Part shown: positions 49,815 to 57,734 of the stretch, one piece after another
Layout of the letters: every line of letters begins with the position of its first letter
How positions within the stretch are numbered: the first letter of the stretch is position 1
DNA from: Alloyangia pacifica
Lineage (GTDB): Bacteria; Pseudomonadota; Alphaproteobacteria; Rhodobacterales; Rhodobacteraceae
Direction of reading: 5' to 3'
Assembly: GCF_020524285.1 (NCBI RefSeq)
Contig: NZ_JAIVKX010000016.1
Coordinates: 1 to 64,000 of the forward strand
Length of the DNA: 64,000 nucleotides
Position numbers and translations under genes: made by a program
The notes under the pieces: model-generated
The model's database searches: none
What the model saw: only the letters and a program-made list of their open reading frames with translations
Told to the model about the DNA's origin: nothing

Positions 49815-51089
49815 TTAGCGAAGCAGTTTCGGCAGGGCCAGCACGAGCCCGTCGGCGAAGGTGATGATCGCCAGCGTGAGCAGCAGCGGCACGTAGAAGG
49901 GCAGCAGGGCCTTCAGAAGCTGGCGCAGCGTGACCTTGGCAATCGACGAGACGAGGAACAGCGACAGGCCCATCGGCGGCGTCAGCAGCCCGAGCATCAG
50001 GTTGAAGATCACCACGATGCCAAGATGCACTGGATCGATCCCGGCCATCACCATTGGCGGCGCGATCACTGGAACGACCAGCAACGTGGCGGTCGTGGAA
50101 TCGAGAAACATGCCGGCGATAAAGAAGATCAGGTTGGCGATCAGGAGCAGCACGAAGGGATCACTCGAGATCGTCAGGATCAGCTTCGAAAAATTCTGTG
50201 GAATTTGCTCCACCGCGAGGATCCAGCCGAAGAGCGAAGCTGCGGCAACAATGATCAGAATAGCGCTGGTGCTGCGCAGTGTCGTCAGCATAGCGTTCCA
50301 GAGGTGGTCGAGGGTCAGTTCCCGGTAAATCAGCCCGCTGATCGCGATGACATAGACCGCCGTCACCGCCGCTGCCTCTGTCGGCGTGAAGAGCCCCAGC
50401 AGCATGCCCGAGATCATCAGCACCGGGGCCAGCAACGCCGGCAGTGCCGGAATGAGGCTCTCGCCGACTTCGCGCGGTGTCGACCAGCGCTCGGCGCGCG
50501 GCATGTCCTTGCGCACCGCGATGATCGCGGCGGTCACCATGAGCAGCGCGATGCAGATAAGCGCGGGCACGATGCCGGCCATCAGCAGTTGGATGATCGA
50601 AACCGATGTCACGGACCCATAGACGATAAGCGGGATGCTCGGCGGGAAGATCGGACCGACCACCGCGGAACTGGCGGTCACCGCCGCGGCGAAGGGCGCA
50701 TCGAAGCCGCGGCGCTTCATGGCCTCGATCTCGATCTTTCCCAAGCCGCCGACGTCGGCGAGCGCCGCGCCCGACATGCCTGAGAAGATCAGGCTCGAGA
50801 AGATGTTCACCTGCGCCAGTCCGCCTGGGATGCGGCCGACCAGCGTGTCGGCGAAGCGAAAGATGCGATCGGTCACCCCGGCGAGGTTCATAAGGTTTCC
50901 GACGAAGATGAACAGCGGCACAGCCACAAGCGGGAAGCTGTCGAGCGCATAGGTGATGCGCTGCGTCAGCAACCCCATCGGCAGGCCCTCGAAGACCACG
51001 TAGAAGATCCCGGGAAGCAAGATCGCGTAGACGACGGGAAAACCCAGGACGAAGAGCGCCAAGAACAGGACGATCAAAACTAGACCCAT
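49815..51089 (-). CDS. TRAP transporter large permease (DctM family)
   Basis: This 424-residue DctM-type protein has about twelve hydrophobic helices and the family segments FPLVAVPLFIFVGNLMNLAG, GGLAQVNIFSSLIFSGMSGA, FPPSIPLIVYG, FLDSTTATLLVVPVIAP and LTPPMGLSLFLVSSIAK. It is the ion-coupled transport subunit, working with DctQ and DctP for high-affinity uptake of an acid or sugar. It begins one base after the dctQ stop and ends 25 bases before rpiB. Confidence 0.94.
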   Translation of the reverse strand: MGLVLIVLFLALFVLGFPVVYAILLPGIFYVVFEGLPMGLLTQRITYALDSFPLVAVPLFIFVGNLMNLAGVTDRIFRFADTLVGRIPGGLAQVNIFSSLIFSGMSGAALADVGGLGKIEIEAMKRRGFDAPFAAAVTASSAVVGPIFPPSIPLIVYGSVTSVSIIQLLMAGIVPALICIALLMVTAAIIAVRKDMPRAERWSTPREVGESLIPALPALLAPVLMISGMLLGLFTPTEAAAVTAVYVIAISGLIYRELTLDHLWNAMLTTLRSTSAILIIVAAASLFGWILAVEQIPQNFSKLILTISSDPFVLLLIANLIFFIAGMFLDSTTATLLVVPVIAPPMVMAGIDPVHLGIVVIFNLMLGLLTPPMGLSLFLVSSIAKVTLRQLLKALLPFYVPLLLTLAIITFADGLVLALPKLLR

Positions 51090-51090
51090 C

Positions 51091-51585
51091 TCAGAGGCTC
51101 ACCGATTTGGGTTCCGGCTTCTTGCGCAGCTGAAGCACGTGGAAAATGCCCGCGCCAGCGAAGCCTACAAAGCAGGCGCCGAGGAATATCCAGAAGGGGA
51201 TTTTCAGCGTGGGCGTTGCGTTCCGGAGATTGTCCGAAATGTTCAGCGCGGTCACCACGGCAATGGTGACGCAGGCGCCGAGCGACATCAGAGTGATGAC
51301 AAGCCCCATCCAGTTTTGCGCACGTTCCGGAAGCATCGCGCGGAACTCACCCATAACGATGTTCTCACCCGAGCGCACGACCAGCGGATATGCGACGAAG
51401 ACGGTGCAGATGAGCAGGAACCGGGTCAACTCTTCAACGCCAACGATGGCGGAGCCGAAGACATCGCGCATGATGACCTGCAGAAACGGCAGCCCGATCA
51501 GCGAGGCAAGCATGGCAACACATAGAATGCGGAGGATCTTGAGCATGAGGCCGGGTTTCCGGGACTTGGGGAAATACTGGGGCAC
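51091..51585 (-). CDS. TRAP transporter small permease (DctQ family)
   Basis: The product is about 164 residues with four hydrophobic segments and the DctQ marker FGSAIVGVEELTRFLLIC, then RSGENIVMGEF. It pairs with the large permease. The start is uncertain: a GTG at 51585 gives a normal 15-20-residue cytoplasmic lead, while the ATG at 51546 would begin almost inside the first helix; neither has a clear ribosome site. Confidence 0.9.
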   Translation of the reverse strand: MPQYFPKSRKPGLMLKILRILCVAMLASLIGLPFLQVIMRDVFGSAIVGVEELTRFLLICTVFVAYPLVVRSGENIVMGEFRAMLPERAQNWMGLVITLMSLGACVTIAVVTALNISDNLRNATPTLKIPFWIFLGACFVGFAGAGIFHVLQLRKKPEPKSVSL

Positions 51586-51635
51586 TTGAAGTGTCGAAAC
51601 GGCGCGGACAAGTCATGTGCCCGCGCCGCGACTGA

Positions 51636-52625
51636 TCACTTCATCGACATGATCTGCTGGATGTACGGCTCGAAATCCGGGAAATCTGCGTTGATCTGCG
51701 CCAGAACCTTCTCGCGGAAGGCGGTGAGATCGAGGCCATTCTCCTCGGTGGTAAAGGTCATGCCCTTGCCGGTGAGTTCCTCAACGAGCGCCTGCTCGGA
51801 CTCCTGCGCCCAGCCGAGCGACTCCATCGCCTTGGCGTCAAGCACCGCGGTGATCGCCGCGCGGTTCTCTTCGGAGAGCTCCTGCCACGCCTTCTCGTTG
51901 ACGAAGACCGCAAGCACCGATTGCATGTGGCCGGTCATTGCGACGTGGCTCTGCACCTCGTTGAGCTTGTTGGCCGAAATCATGGTCAGTGGATTCTCCT
52001 GTCCCACCACCATGCCGGTCATCAGCGCCGTCGGCAGTTCCGAGACCTCAACAGGGGTCGGCGTCGCGCCGAAGCCTTTGACCATCGACACCCACAGGTC
52101 GAGCGGGACGGCGCGGAACGGCTTGCCTGCCATGTCATCCGGCGACTTGATCTCGAAATTCGAGGAGATGTGGCGCGCGCCGCGATACATACGACCGATA
52201 ATCCGTACCCCGCCTTCTTCGATCAGTCGGGCATTAATCTCTTGCAGAGCCTCGGATTTCGCCGGGTCGGTGGCGCGCATGGCATGCTCAGCGTTCTCGT
52301 AGACGAAGGGGGCGTTGAAAACCGCAACCTCCGGCGCGATACGGGCCAGCGAGGCGAAGTCGTGATGCCCCATCTGGATCGTGCCCATACGCACCCCGTC
52401 CACCATTTCGGCAACATTGCCGAGCTGGCTGGCCGGGAACACCTGCACCGTCACCTCGCCGCCGGTCTCCTCCTCTATGGCGGCGGCGGCCTCTGCGGCG
52501 AAACGGGTCTGGAAATCCCCCTCCGCGCCCACGTGGGCATACCGCAGTTCAGCCGCTGCGGCGGGCAGCGCGCACAGGCTGAGTGTCGCGACAGCCAGAA
52601 GCTGCCGAGCAGAAAAAGCGAACAT
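51636..52625 (-). CDS. TRAP transporter substrate-binding protein (DctP family)
   Basis: This 329-residue periplasmic protein has a Sec signal (LLAVATLSLCALPAAAA) and a DctP fold: TGGEVTVQVFPASQLGN, MGTIQMGHHDFASLA, MAGKPFRAVPLDLWVSMVKG (ligand-arginine region) and TALMTGMVVGQENPL. It captures the substrate for the DctQM permease. Binding residues resemble those of sugar-acid or sugar binders as much as of C4-dicarboxylate binders, so the ligand is open. It follows the FadR-type regulator by 24 bases. Confidence 0.93.
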   Translation of the reverse strand: MFAFSARQLLAVATLSLCALPAAAAELRYAHVGAEGDFQTRFAAEAAAAIEEETGGEVTVQVFPASQLGNVAEMVDGVRMGTIQMGHHDFASLARIAPEVAVFNAPFVYENAEHAMRATDPAKSEALQEINARLIEEGGVRIIGRMYRGARHISSNFEIKSPDDMAGKPFRAVPLDLWVSMVKGFGATPTPVEVSELPTALMTGMVVGQENPLTMISANKLNEVQSHVAMTGHMQSVLAVFVNEKAWQELSEENRAAITAVLDAKAMESLGWAQESEQALVEELTGKGMTFTTEENGLDLTAFREKVLAQINADFPDFEPYIQQIMSMK

Positions 52626-52649
52626 GTTCTCCTCCCTTCGCTTGTCGTC

Positions 52650-53390
52650 TTAGGCCTTTCTGAGCCCTTTCCGATAACTGTCGATCAGGCTCCGGCGACG
52701 CAGCTCGTCGCCGATGGCGAAGTGCTCCCGCAGCCGCTTGTCCGCGGCCTCCGGGTCCTTCGCAACGATCGAGAGGAACACCTCTCGATGTGCTTCCACG
52801 AGGTCTCCGACCACGGATCGCTCATGATAAACCGTCTTTCGGCGCTGTACGTGGCTGCGCCGAAGCAGCTCCGACAGGGCGCCGTACAGGGTGATGAGCG
52901 AGCTGCTGTGGCTCGCTGCCACGATGGAGCGGTGGAACATGAAGTCCGCCCGCCCCCCCGCCTCGGGATCATCCAGCGTGTCGACGAGCGAACCGAACCA
53001 CTGGCCGATGCGCGCGAGATCCACCTCGTTCGCCCGGGTGCAGGCGAGCCGGATCGCCTGGCATTCTATCCCGATCCGCGCTTCCATCACGTCATCGAGC
53101 ATGTCCTGCTGCTGAGCGAGGCAGAAGGTGAAGAAGTCCGACACGGTCCCGAGATTGGCCTGCCGCACGTAAGTGCCGCTGCCGTGGCGGACGTCGAGCA
53201 TCCCGAGCATGGCGAGCGAGCGGATCACTTCGCGCAGCAGCGGGCGGCCCACCTCGAGTTCGCTCGCAAGGTCGCGTTCCGACTTCAGCCTGTCACCGAC
53301 CCGCAGCTCACCGGACATCAGAGCGTCCTTGAAATACGCAATGACGCGATCCGTCCCCTTCTGCGATTGAGGCTGATCCCCCTCGCTCAT
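52650..53390 (-). CDS. FadR-subfamily GntR regulator of the TRAP operon
   Basis: This 246-residue protein has an N-terminal winged HTH (RLKSERDLASELEVGRPLLR) and an FCD effector domain with metal-type His positions (DFMFHRSIVAASHSS; DLVEAHREVFLSI). AGGAGG lies upstream of the ATG. It is the first gene of the regulator-DctP-DctQ-DctM-RpiB transcript, so it probably autoregulates through the GTTGGC/GCCAAC palindrome 41 bases upstream. Confidence 0.9.
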   Translation of the reverse strand: MSEGDQPQSQKGTDRVIAYFKDALMSGELRVGDRLKSERDLASELEVGRPLLREVIRSLAMLGMLDVRHGSGTYVRQANLGTVSDFFTFCLAQQQDMLDDVMEARIGIECQAIRLACTRANEVDLARIGQWFGSLVDTLDDPEAGGRADFMFHRSIVAASHSSSLITLYGALSELLRRSHVQRRKTVYHERSVVGDLVEAHREVFLSIVAKDPEAADKRLREHFAIGDELRRRSLIDSYRKGLRKA

Positions 53391-53430
53391 CCCTTTGGCC
53401 TCCTCCTAGCTGACCAAAGTGAACCTCTGG

Positions 53431-53447
53431 GTTGGCTTCTTGCCAAC
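53431..53447. promoter_or_regulatory. GTTGGC-N5-GCCAAC palindrome upstream of the TRAP operon
   Basis: This perfect 6-base-arm, 17-bp palindrome lies 41 bases before the FadR-type regulator start. TTGGC/GCCAA arms are common in FadR-subfamily operators, so it is the likely autoregulatory site. Confidence 0.5.
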
Positions 53448-53648
53448 TAATATCTGACACCCTGGCGAGCTTCGCCGATATTCTCGGAGCAAGATCGGAG
53501 AGATCTCCGATTATCATGTTGTATTTAATCAGAATATTCACAGCGATTGGATCTCTCACCTTGATGAAAGAGGTCTTACCACTTTTGGAAACATGGTGCG
53601 CCCACCGGGCTTTAGGAGCGACGGGATTGACACCGCAAGGACGCAAGA

Positions 53649-54071
53649 ATGGTGCCCGTGACCAAGCTAGATCACACGCCTGTCTCGGACCGAATGGCGC
53701 GGTGGCCCATCGACGCCTTGCAGGAAGAGGGCTTCGCGCGTAGCGCGATCAGCCTCGCCGGCTTCAGCCAGGGCGGCTGCCTTGCACTGGAGTTCGCCGC
53801 GCGCGAGGGCGCGGGCCTCTCCGCCGTCTTCGGCCTCTCCGCCGGCCTCATCGGCAGCGGTGATGGCGAGGGGCCGCCTCGCGACGATCTCTATGGCTTC
53901 CCGCCCAAGCGCCTTGACTACCGGCAGCGGCTCGACGGGCTCAGACTGGACATGAGCGTGCACGACCTCGACGCACATCCCGCTCGCCCGCTTCGTCCAG
54001 AGCGCGGCGCATCAAAGCCCTCGGCGCCGAGGTCCCACAGCGGGTCTAAGCCGGTCCAGGCCATGCGCTGA
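53649..54071 (+). pseudogene. phospholipase/carboxylesterase remnant
   Basis: Part of the frame reads as the middle of a small alpha/beta hydrolase: SLAGFSQGGCLALEFAARE (nucleophile GFSQG) and LYGFPPKRLDYRQRLDGL. Before it there is no proper N-terminal half, and after SVHDLDAH the natural continuation (IPLARFVQSAA) moves to another frame and then decays. The catalytic His region is missing. The gene is thus both 5'-truncated and frameshifted, a relic of a YpfH/EstB-like esterase. No IS end is visible at its margins. Confidence 0.65.
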
Positions 54072-54150
54072 CCCAGCAGGATGTCAACGCACTCCGGCAG
54101 CACCTCAACACCCCCGCTCGGATCGGTGAAAGAGCTTCGGAACGCCGCAG

Positions 54151-54621
54151 CTAGGCGGAGACCGTGTTGATCGGCAGAACCGTTTGTGCCTTCAACCGCC
54201 GCAGCGCGAAGTTCACCGAGAGGTCTCGCACCGGGATCGCCTCGGTGATCTGTCGGCGGATTCGCTCGAACTCGACCATGTCGCGCACCACGATCCGAAG
54301 CGCGTAGTCGTGACTCCCGGCCAGCTGGTAGGCCTCCATGACCTCGGGCATGGCATCGACGATGACTTCGAACTTCCGCTGCCAATCCGCGCTCTGCTCC
54401 GGTGCGGAAACCGCGGCGAAAACGGTCAGGCCGAGCCCTAGACGCTCGGGATCAACGAGCGCGACACGGCCCCTGATCACGCCGTTATCCTCCAGTTTGC
54501 GCACCCGCTTCCAGCAGGGAGTCTGCGACAGGCCGACCATGTCCGCCAGCCGTGCCAGTGGCACAGTCGCATCGGCCATCAGCGTCGCGACGATCTTGCG
54601 GTCAATGCGGTCGAGTTCCAT
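54151..54621 (-). CDS. Lrp/AsnC-family transcriptional regulator
   Basis: This 156-residue protein has an N-terminal HTH (LARLADMVGLSQTPCWKRVR) and a C-terminal RAM ligand-binding domain (EVMEAYQLAGSHDYALRIVV). The ATG at 54621 follows AGGAGG at ideal spacing; a longer in-frame extension is spurious. It is divergent from the Rrf2 gene (128-base gap) and convergent with the esterase remnant. Targets are unknown; its former partner may have been removed by the decay next door. Confidence 0.9.
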   Translation of the reverse strand: MELDRIDRKIVATLMADATVPLARLADMVGLSQTPCWKRVRKLEDNGVIRGRVALVDPERLGLGLTVFAAVSAPEQSADWQRKFEVIVDAMPEVMEAYQLAGSHDYALRIVVRDMVEFERIRRQITEAIPVRDLSVNFALRRLKAQTVLPINTVSA

Positions 54622-54702
54622 CCGGGTCCCTCCTGCGACTCGGGTTACCGGCTCAGCATGTCGCATTTTAACAATATGTCTACCGTCTTTGTCGTGATTA
54701 AT

Positions 54703-54719
54703 GGAAAGACGACTTCTCC
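54703..54719. promoter_or_regulatory. GGAAAG-N5-CTTCTCC dyad before the Rrf2 gene
   Basis: It lies 30 bases before the rrf2 ATG. Its arms (GGA.A ... TTCTCC) resemble the perfect GGAGAAT/ATTCTCC palindrome before the sulfate operon, suggesting autoregulation by the same protein. Confidence 0.35.
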
Positions 54720-54748
54720 CGCCGTGAATTTGGTGATTTACTGGCCCC

Positions 54749-55252
54749 ATGATCACGCAAAAGACCAAGTATGCCCTCAAGTCTCTCATGGCTCTCGGAG
54801 CGCTCGAAGATGGCGCGGCGCTGACCATCGAGGAGGTCGCACAGCGGTCCGGCGCGCCAAAGCGCTTTCTCGAGCACATTCTGCTCGATCTGCGCAAATC
54901 GGGGTATCTTGGGGCCAAGCGGGGCCGCTCCGGAGGCTATTTCCTGATCCGCGAGCCCTCGAAAATCTCGCTCGGCGAGCTGCTTCAACAGATCGACGGT
55001 CCCATCGCCCCCCTGCCCTGCCTCTCGCGCCGTGCCTACCGCCGCTGCGAGGATTGCACCGACGAGCAGAGCTGCCAGCTGCGCCGGGTTTTCGGCGAGG
55101 TCTTCTACAGCTACCTGCTGCTGATCGAATCGCTGACCCTGCAGGATTTGCTGAAAGATCCTGCGATGGCAGCAAAAACCTTCGGAACCGGCGCGCCTGG
55201 AACGGCGGCGCAGGAAAGTGGATCGTCACGGCAGTCGGTCGCCGGAGAATAA
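54749..55252 (+). CDS. Rrf2-family transcriptional regulator
   Basis: The product is 167 residues. Its Rrf2 winged HTH (YALKSLMALGALEDGAALTI; EHILLDLRKSGYLGAKRGRS) is followed by a dimer helix and four cysteines, C91, C100, C103 and C109, enough for an Fe-S cluster or redox switch. The family includes IscR and CymR, the latter a sulfur-metabolism regulator. It lies immediately upstream of the sulfate ABC operon on the same strand with a palindrome at its stop codon, so control of sulfate uptake is a strong inference. Confidence 0.88.
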   Translation: MITQKTKYALKSLMALGALEDGAALTIEEVAQRSGAPKRFLEHILLDLRKSGYLGAKRGRSGGYFLIREPSKISLGELLQQIDGPIAPLPCLSRRAYRRCEDCTDEQSCQLRRVFGEVFYSYLLLIESLTLQDLLKDPAMAAKTFGTGAPGTAAQESGSSRQSVAGE

Positions 55253-55261
55253 AATTCTCCG
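55243..55261. promoter_or_regulatory. CGGAGAAT-AAA-ATTCTCCG palindrome, candidate Rrf2 operator
   Basis: Perfect 8-base arms flank a 3-base centre, overlapping the rrf2 stop codon and about 100 bases before the first gene of the sulfate operon. A related dyad precedes rrf2 itself. Confidence 0.5.
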
Positions 55262-55364
55262 AAGGCGGCGCAGAACGCTGAACCCCTTCTCTCGAAAACA
55301 CGACTAAGGCGGTGGATATTTAGGTCATTGGGCGTTCCCGCCCGTTTCCTAAAGGAGGACCTGA

Positions 55365-55574
55365 ATGCCGAACGCTCTTCACACCAGGCCCACAGGCCGG
55401 GTCCACGTGCTGCATCTCGTGGCCCGCGACACCGGCCTGCCGCTGCTTGTCGGCGGGCGCGAACTGACCGTGCTCGCCAGCGATCCCGCCTTCGCCGCCC
55501 GCGAACTGATGCGCGGCCGCAACCCCGCTCATTGGAGGGTCCGCGTGACCCGGCCCGGGCAACTGCCCGCCTGA
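55365..55574 (+). CDS. 69-residue small protein leading the sulfate ABC operon
   Basis: AAAGGAGG lies 6 bases before the ATG, so the gene is well supported. The product (MPNALHTRPTGRVHVLHLVA start) is basic, soluble and probably a small beta/alpha domain; no membrane span or signal peptide is seen. It stops 24 bases before the sulfate-binding protein. I do not recognise the family. Its position suggests a regulatory or accessory role in sulfate uptake. Confidence 0.6.
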   Translation: MPNALHTRPTGRVHVLHLVARDTGLPLLVGGRELTVLASDPAFAARELMRGRNPAHWRVRVTRPGQLPA

Positions 55575-55598
55575 CTTCCCCTCAAGGAGAGACCCGAC

Positions 55599-56621
55599 AT
55601 GACCCTTGCCTTCCGTCGCACCCCCGCCCCCCTGCTCGCCGCACTTCTGGCCAGCAGCGCGGTCATGGGCCCCAGCCTTGCGGCCGCCGAGACCCGGCTG
55701 CTCAATGTCTCCTACGATCCCACACGCGAATTCTACCGCGCCTACAACGCGCTCTTTGCCGAGTGGTGGCAGGCGCAGGGCCACGAGCCCGTGACCCTCG
55801 AGCAGAGCCACGGCGGCTCTGGCGCGCAGGCCCGCGCGGTGATCGACGGGCTCGAGGCGCAGGTCGTCACGCTGGCGCTGGCCTCGGACATCGACGCCAT
55901 CGCCGCGCGCTCGGAGGTGCTGCCAAAGGACTGGCAGGCCGGCCTGCCGCACAATTCCGCGCCCTATACCTCGACCATCGTGTTCCTCGTGCGCGAGGGG
56001 AACCCCAAGGGCATCGCCGACTGGGACGACCTGATCCGCGACGACGTGCAGGTGATCACCCCCAACCCCAAGACCTCGGGCGGGGCGCGCTGGAACTTCC
56101 TGGCCGCCTGGGGCTGGGCGCTGAACCAGCCCGGCGGCAGCGAGGAGAGCGCGCGCGACTACGTGACCGAGCTTTTCAAGCATGTGCCCGTGCTCGACAC
56201 CGGCGCGCGCGGGGCGACCACCACCTTCACCCGGCGCGGCGTCGGCGACGTGCTGCTGGCCTGGGAGAACGAGGCCTTCCTCGCGCTCGACGAACTGGGC
56301 GAGGACAGTTTCGAGATCGTCGTGCCCTCGGTCTCGATCCTTGCCGAGCCGTCTGTGGCGCTGGTGCCGGGCAATATCGAGGACGAGGCGCAGCGCGAAG
56401 TGGCGCAGGCCTATCTCGACTATCTCTACAGCCCCGAGGCGCAGGCGCTGGCGCTCGCCAACTACTACCGCGCCTGGGACACCTCGCTGGCCGCGGATGA
56501 CGACATCGAGCGTTTCCCCGACCTCGAGCTGGTCAACATCGCCGATTTTGGCGGCTGGACCGAGGCGCAGCCACGCTTCTTCGGCGATGGCGGCATCTTC
56601 GACCAGATCACCGCGGAGTGA
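55599..56621 (+). CDS. periplasmic sulfate/thiosulfate-binding protein (Sbp/CysP)
   Basis: This 340-residue protein has a Sec signal (LLAALLASSAVMGPSLAAA) and the Sbp pattern: NVSYDPTREFYRAYN, EQSHGGSGAQARAVIDGL, LASDIDAIA and TPNPKTSGGARWNFLAAWG. These segments form the anion site that binds sulfate without metal. AAGGAGA precedes the ATG. It delivers sulfate to the CysT/CysW/CysA complex encoded downstream. Sulfate versus thiosulfate preference is not decidable from sequence. Confidence 0.94.
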   Translation: MTLAFRRTPAPLLAALLASSAVMGPSLAAAETRLLNVSYDPTREFYRAYNALFAEWWQAQGHEPVTLEQSHGGSGAQARAVIDGLEAQVVTLALASDIDAIAARSEVLPKDWQAGLPHNSAPYTSTIVFLVREGNPKGIADWDDLIRDDVQVITPNPKTSGGARWNFLAAWGWALNQPGGSEESARDYVTELFKHVPVLDTGARGATTTFTRRGVGDVLLAWENEAFLALDELGEDSFEIVVPSVSILAEPSVALVPGNIEDEAQREVAQAYLDYLYSPEAQALALANYYRAWDTSLAADDDIERFPDLELVNIADFGGWTEAQPRFFGDGGIFDQITAE

Positions 56622-56626
56622 GCCTA

Positions 56627-57454
56627 ATGCTGCGCGTAGCCTCGCCCCTGCCCGGCTTCGGCCTCGGCATGGGGATCCTGCTCGTCACCCTGACCGGGGT
56701 CGTGCTGCTGCCGCTCGCGGCGCTGCTCGGGCAGGGCATCCTCATGGGGCCGGTGGAGATTTCCGGTCACCTCGCCCCGGCGCGGGTGCGCGCTGCACTG
56801 CTGCTGTCGTTCCGTGCGGCACTGGTCGCCTCGCTGTTCAACCTGGTCTTCGGCCTCGCACTGGCCTGGGTGCTGACGCGCTACCGCTTCCCCGGCCGCC
56901 GCCTTATCGACGCGGCGGTGGACCTGCCCTTTGCGCTGCCGACAGCGGTGGCGGGGATCGCGCTGACCACGCTCTACGCGCCGAGCGGTGTCTTCGGCCA
57001 AGCGCTGGCCCCCTTCAGGATCAGCATCGCCTACACAGAGGTGGGCATCTGGCTGGCGCTGGTCTTCGTCGGGCTGCCCTTCGTGGTGCGCACCGTCCAG
57101 CCGGTGATCGACGAGATCGACCCGGAGTGGGAGGAAGCCTCAGCCACGCTCGGCGGCTCGCGCCTGCGCACGCTGCGCCGCGTGGTGCTGCCTGTGCTGA
57201 CGCCCTCGCTGCTGACCGGCTTCGCGCTGGCACTGGCGCGCTCGGTCGGCGAGTTCGGCTCGGTCATCTTCATTGCCGGCAACCTGCCGGGAAAGACCGA
57301 GATCGCGCCGCTGCTGATCGTCATCCGGCTCGAGGAATACGACTACGACGCGGCCGCCGCCATCGGCCTCGCCATGCTCGGCATCTCGTTTGCGATGCTG
57401 CTCTTCATTAACGCCACACAGGTCTGGACCCGCAGGAGGATCGGCCATGTCTGA
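56627..57454 (+). CDS. cysT: sulfate ABC transporter permease CysT
   Basis: The product is about 275 residues with six hydrophobic helices and the ABC-permease EAA loop (EEASATLGGSRLRTLRRVVL). DLPFALPTAVAGIALTTLY and ARSVGEFGSVIFIAGNLPGK are CysT-type markers. The ATG at 56627 has GGAG 9 bases upstream; a GTG at 56618 overlapping the binding-protein stop is an alternative. The stop overlaps the next small gene by 8 bases. Confidence 0.93.
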   Translation: MLRVASPLPGFGLGMGILLVTLTGVVLLPLAALLGQGILMGPVEISGHLAPARVRAALLLSFRAALVASLFNLVFGLALAWVLTRYRFPGRRLIDAAVDLPFALPTAVAGIALTTLYAPSGVFGQALAPFRISIAYTEVGIWLALVFVGLPFVVRTVQPVIDEIDPEWEEASATLGGSRLRTLRRVVLPVLTPSLLTGFALALARSVGEFGSVIFIAGNLPGKTEIAPLLIVIRLEEYDYDAAAAIGLAMLGISFAMLLFINATQVWTRRRIGHV

Positions 57455-57734
57455 ACGAAACCTCTCTAGCCCGACCCCGCCGTGCGCCTGCCGCGGCACG
57501 GTGCGGACGGGCAGCCTTCCCCCCGGCAGCGGCTTTGCCATCGGCGGTGCCTTCGGCACGCTCGGCCTCGCAATCGCGCTGGTACTCTGGAACGCGGGCG
57601 CGCCGCTCTGGGTCGTGCTGCTCGCCTACCTGACCCTGCCCGGCGCGCTGCTTGCCGCGCTGTTCCTCGCCACCCGCCCCCTGCCTCCACGGACCCGAGT
57701 GCGCAGCCTGCACGAGGAGAACCGCCATGTCTGA
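57447..57734 (+). CDS. 95-residue two-helix membrane protein between cysT and cysW
   Basis: AGGAGG precedes the ATG and the ends overlap cysT and cysW by 8 bases each, so it is a genuine operon member. Two hydrophobic segments (FAIGGAFGTLGLAIALVL; WVVLLAYLTLPGALLAALF) lie between a proline- and cysteine-containing N-terminus and a basic tail (RPLPPRTRVRSL). Standard CysPTWA operons lack such a gene. It may be an accessory subunit of the importer or an unrelated passenger; I do not recognise it. Confidence 0.7.
   Translation: MSERNLSSPTPPCACRGTVRTGSLPPGSGFAIGGAFGTLGLAIALVLWNAGAPLWVVLLAYLTLPGALLAALFLATRPLPPRTRVRSLHEENRHV

Noticed and set aside
53918-54385. A 155-codon minus-strand frame through the esterase remnant and the Lrp gene end
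   Set aside because: A short part (SSFTDPSGGVEVLPECVDIL) looks protein-like, but the frame runs antisense through one gene and in another frame of the other; no start signal.
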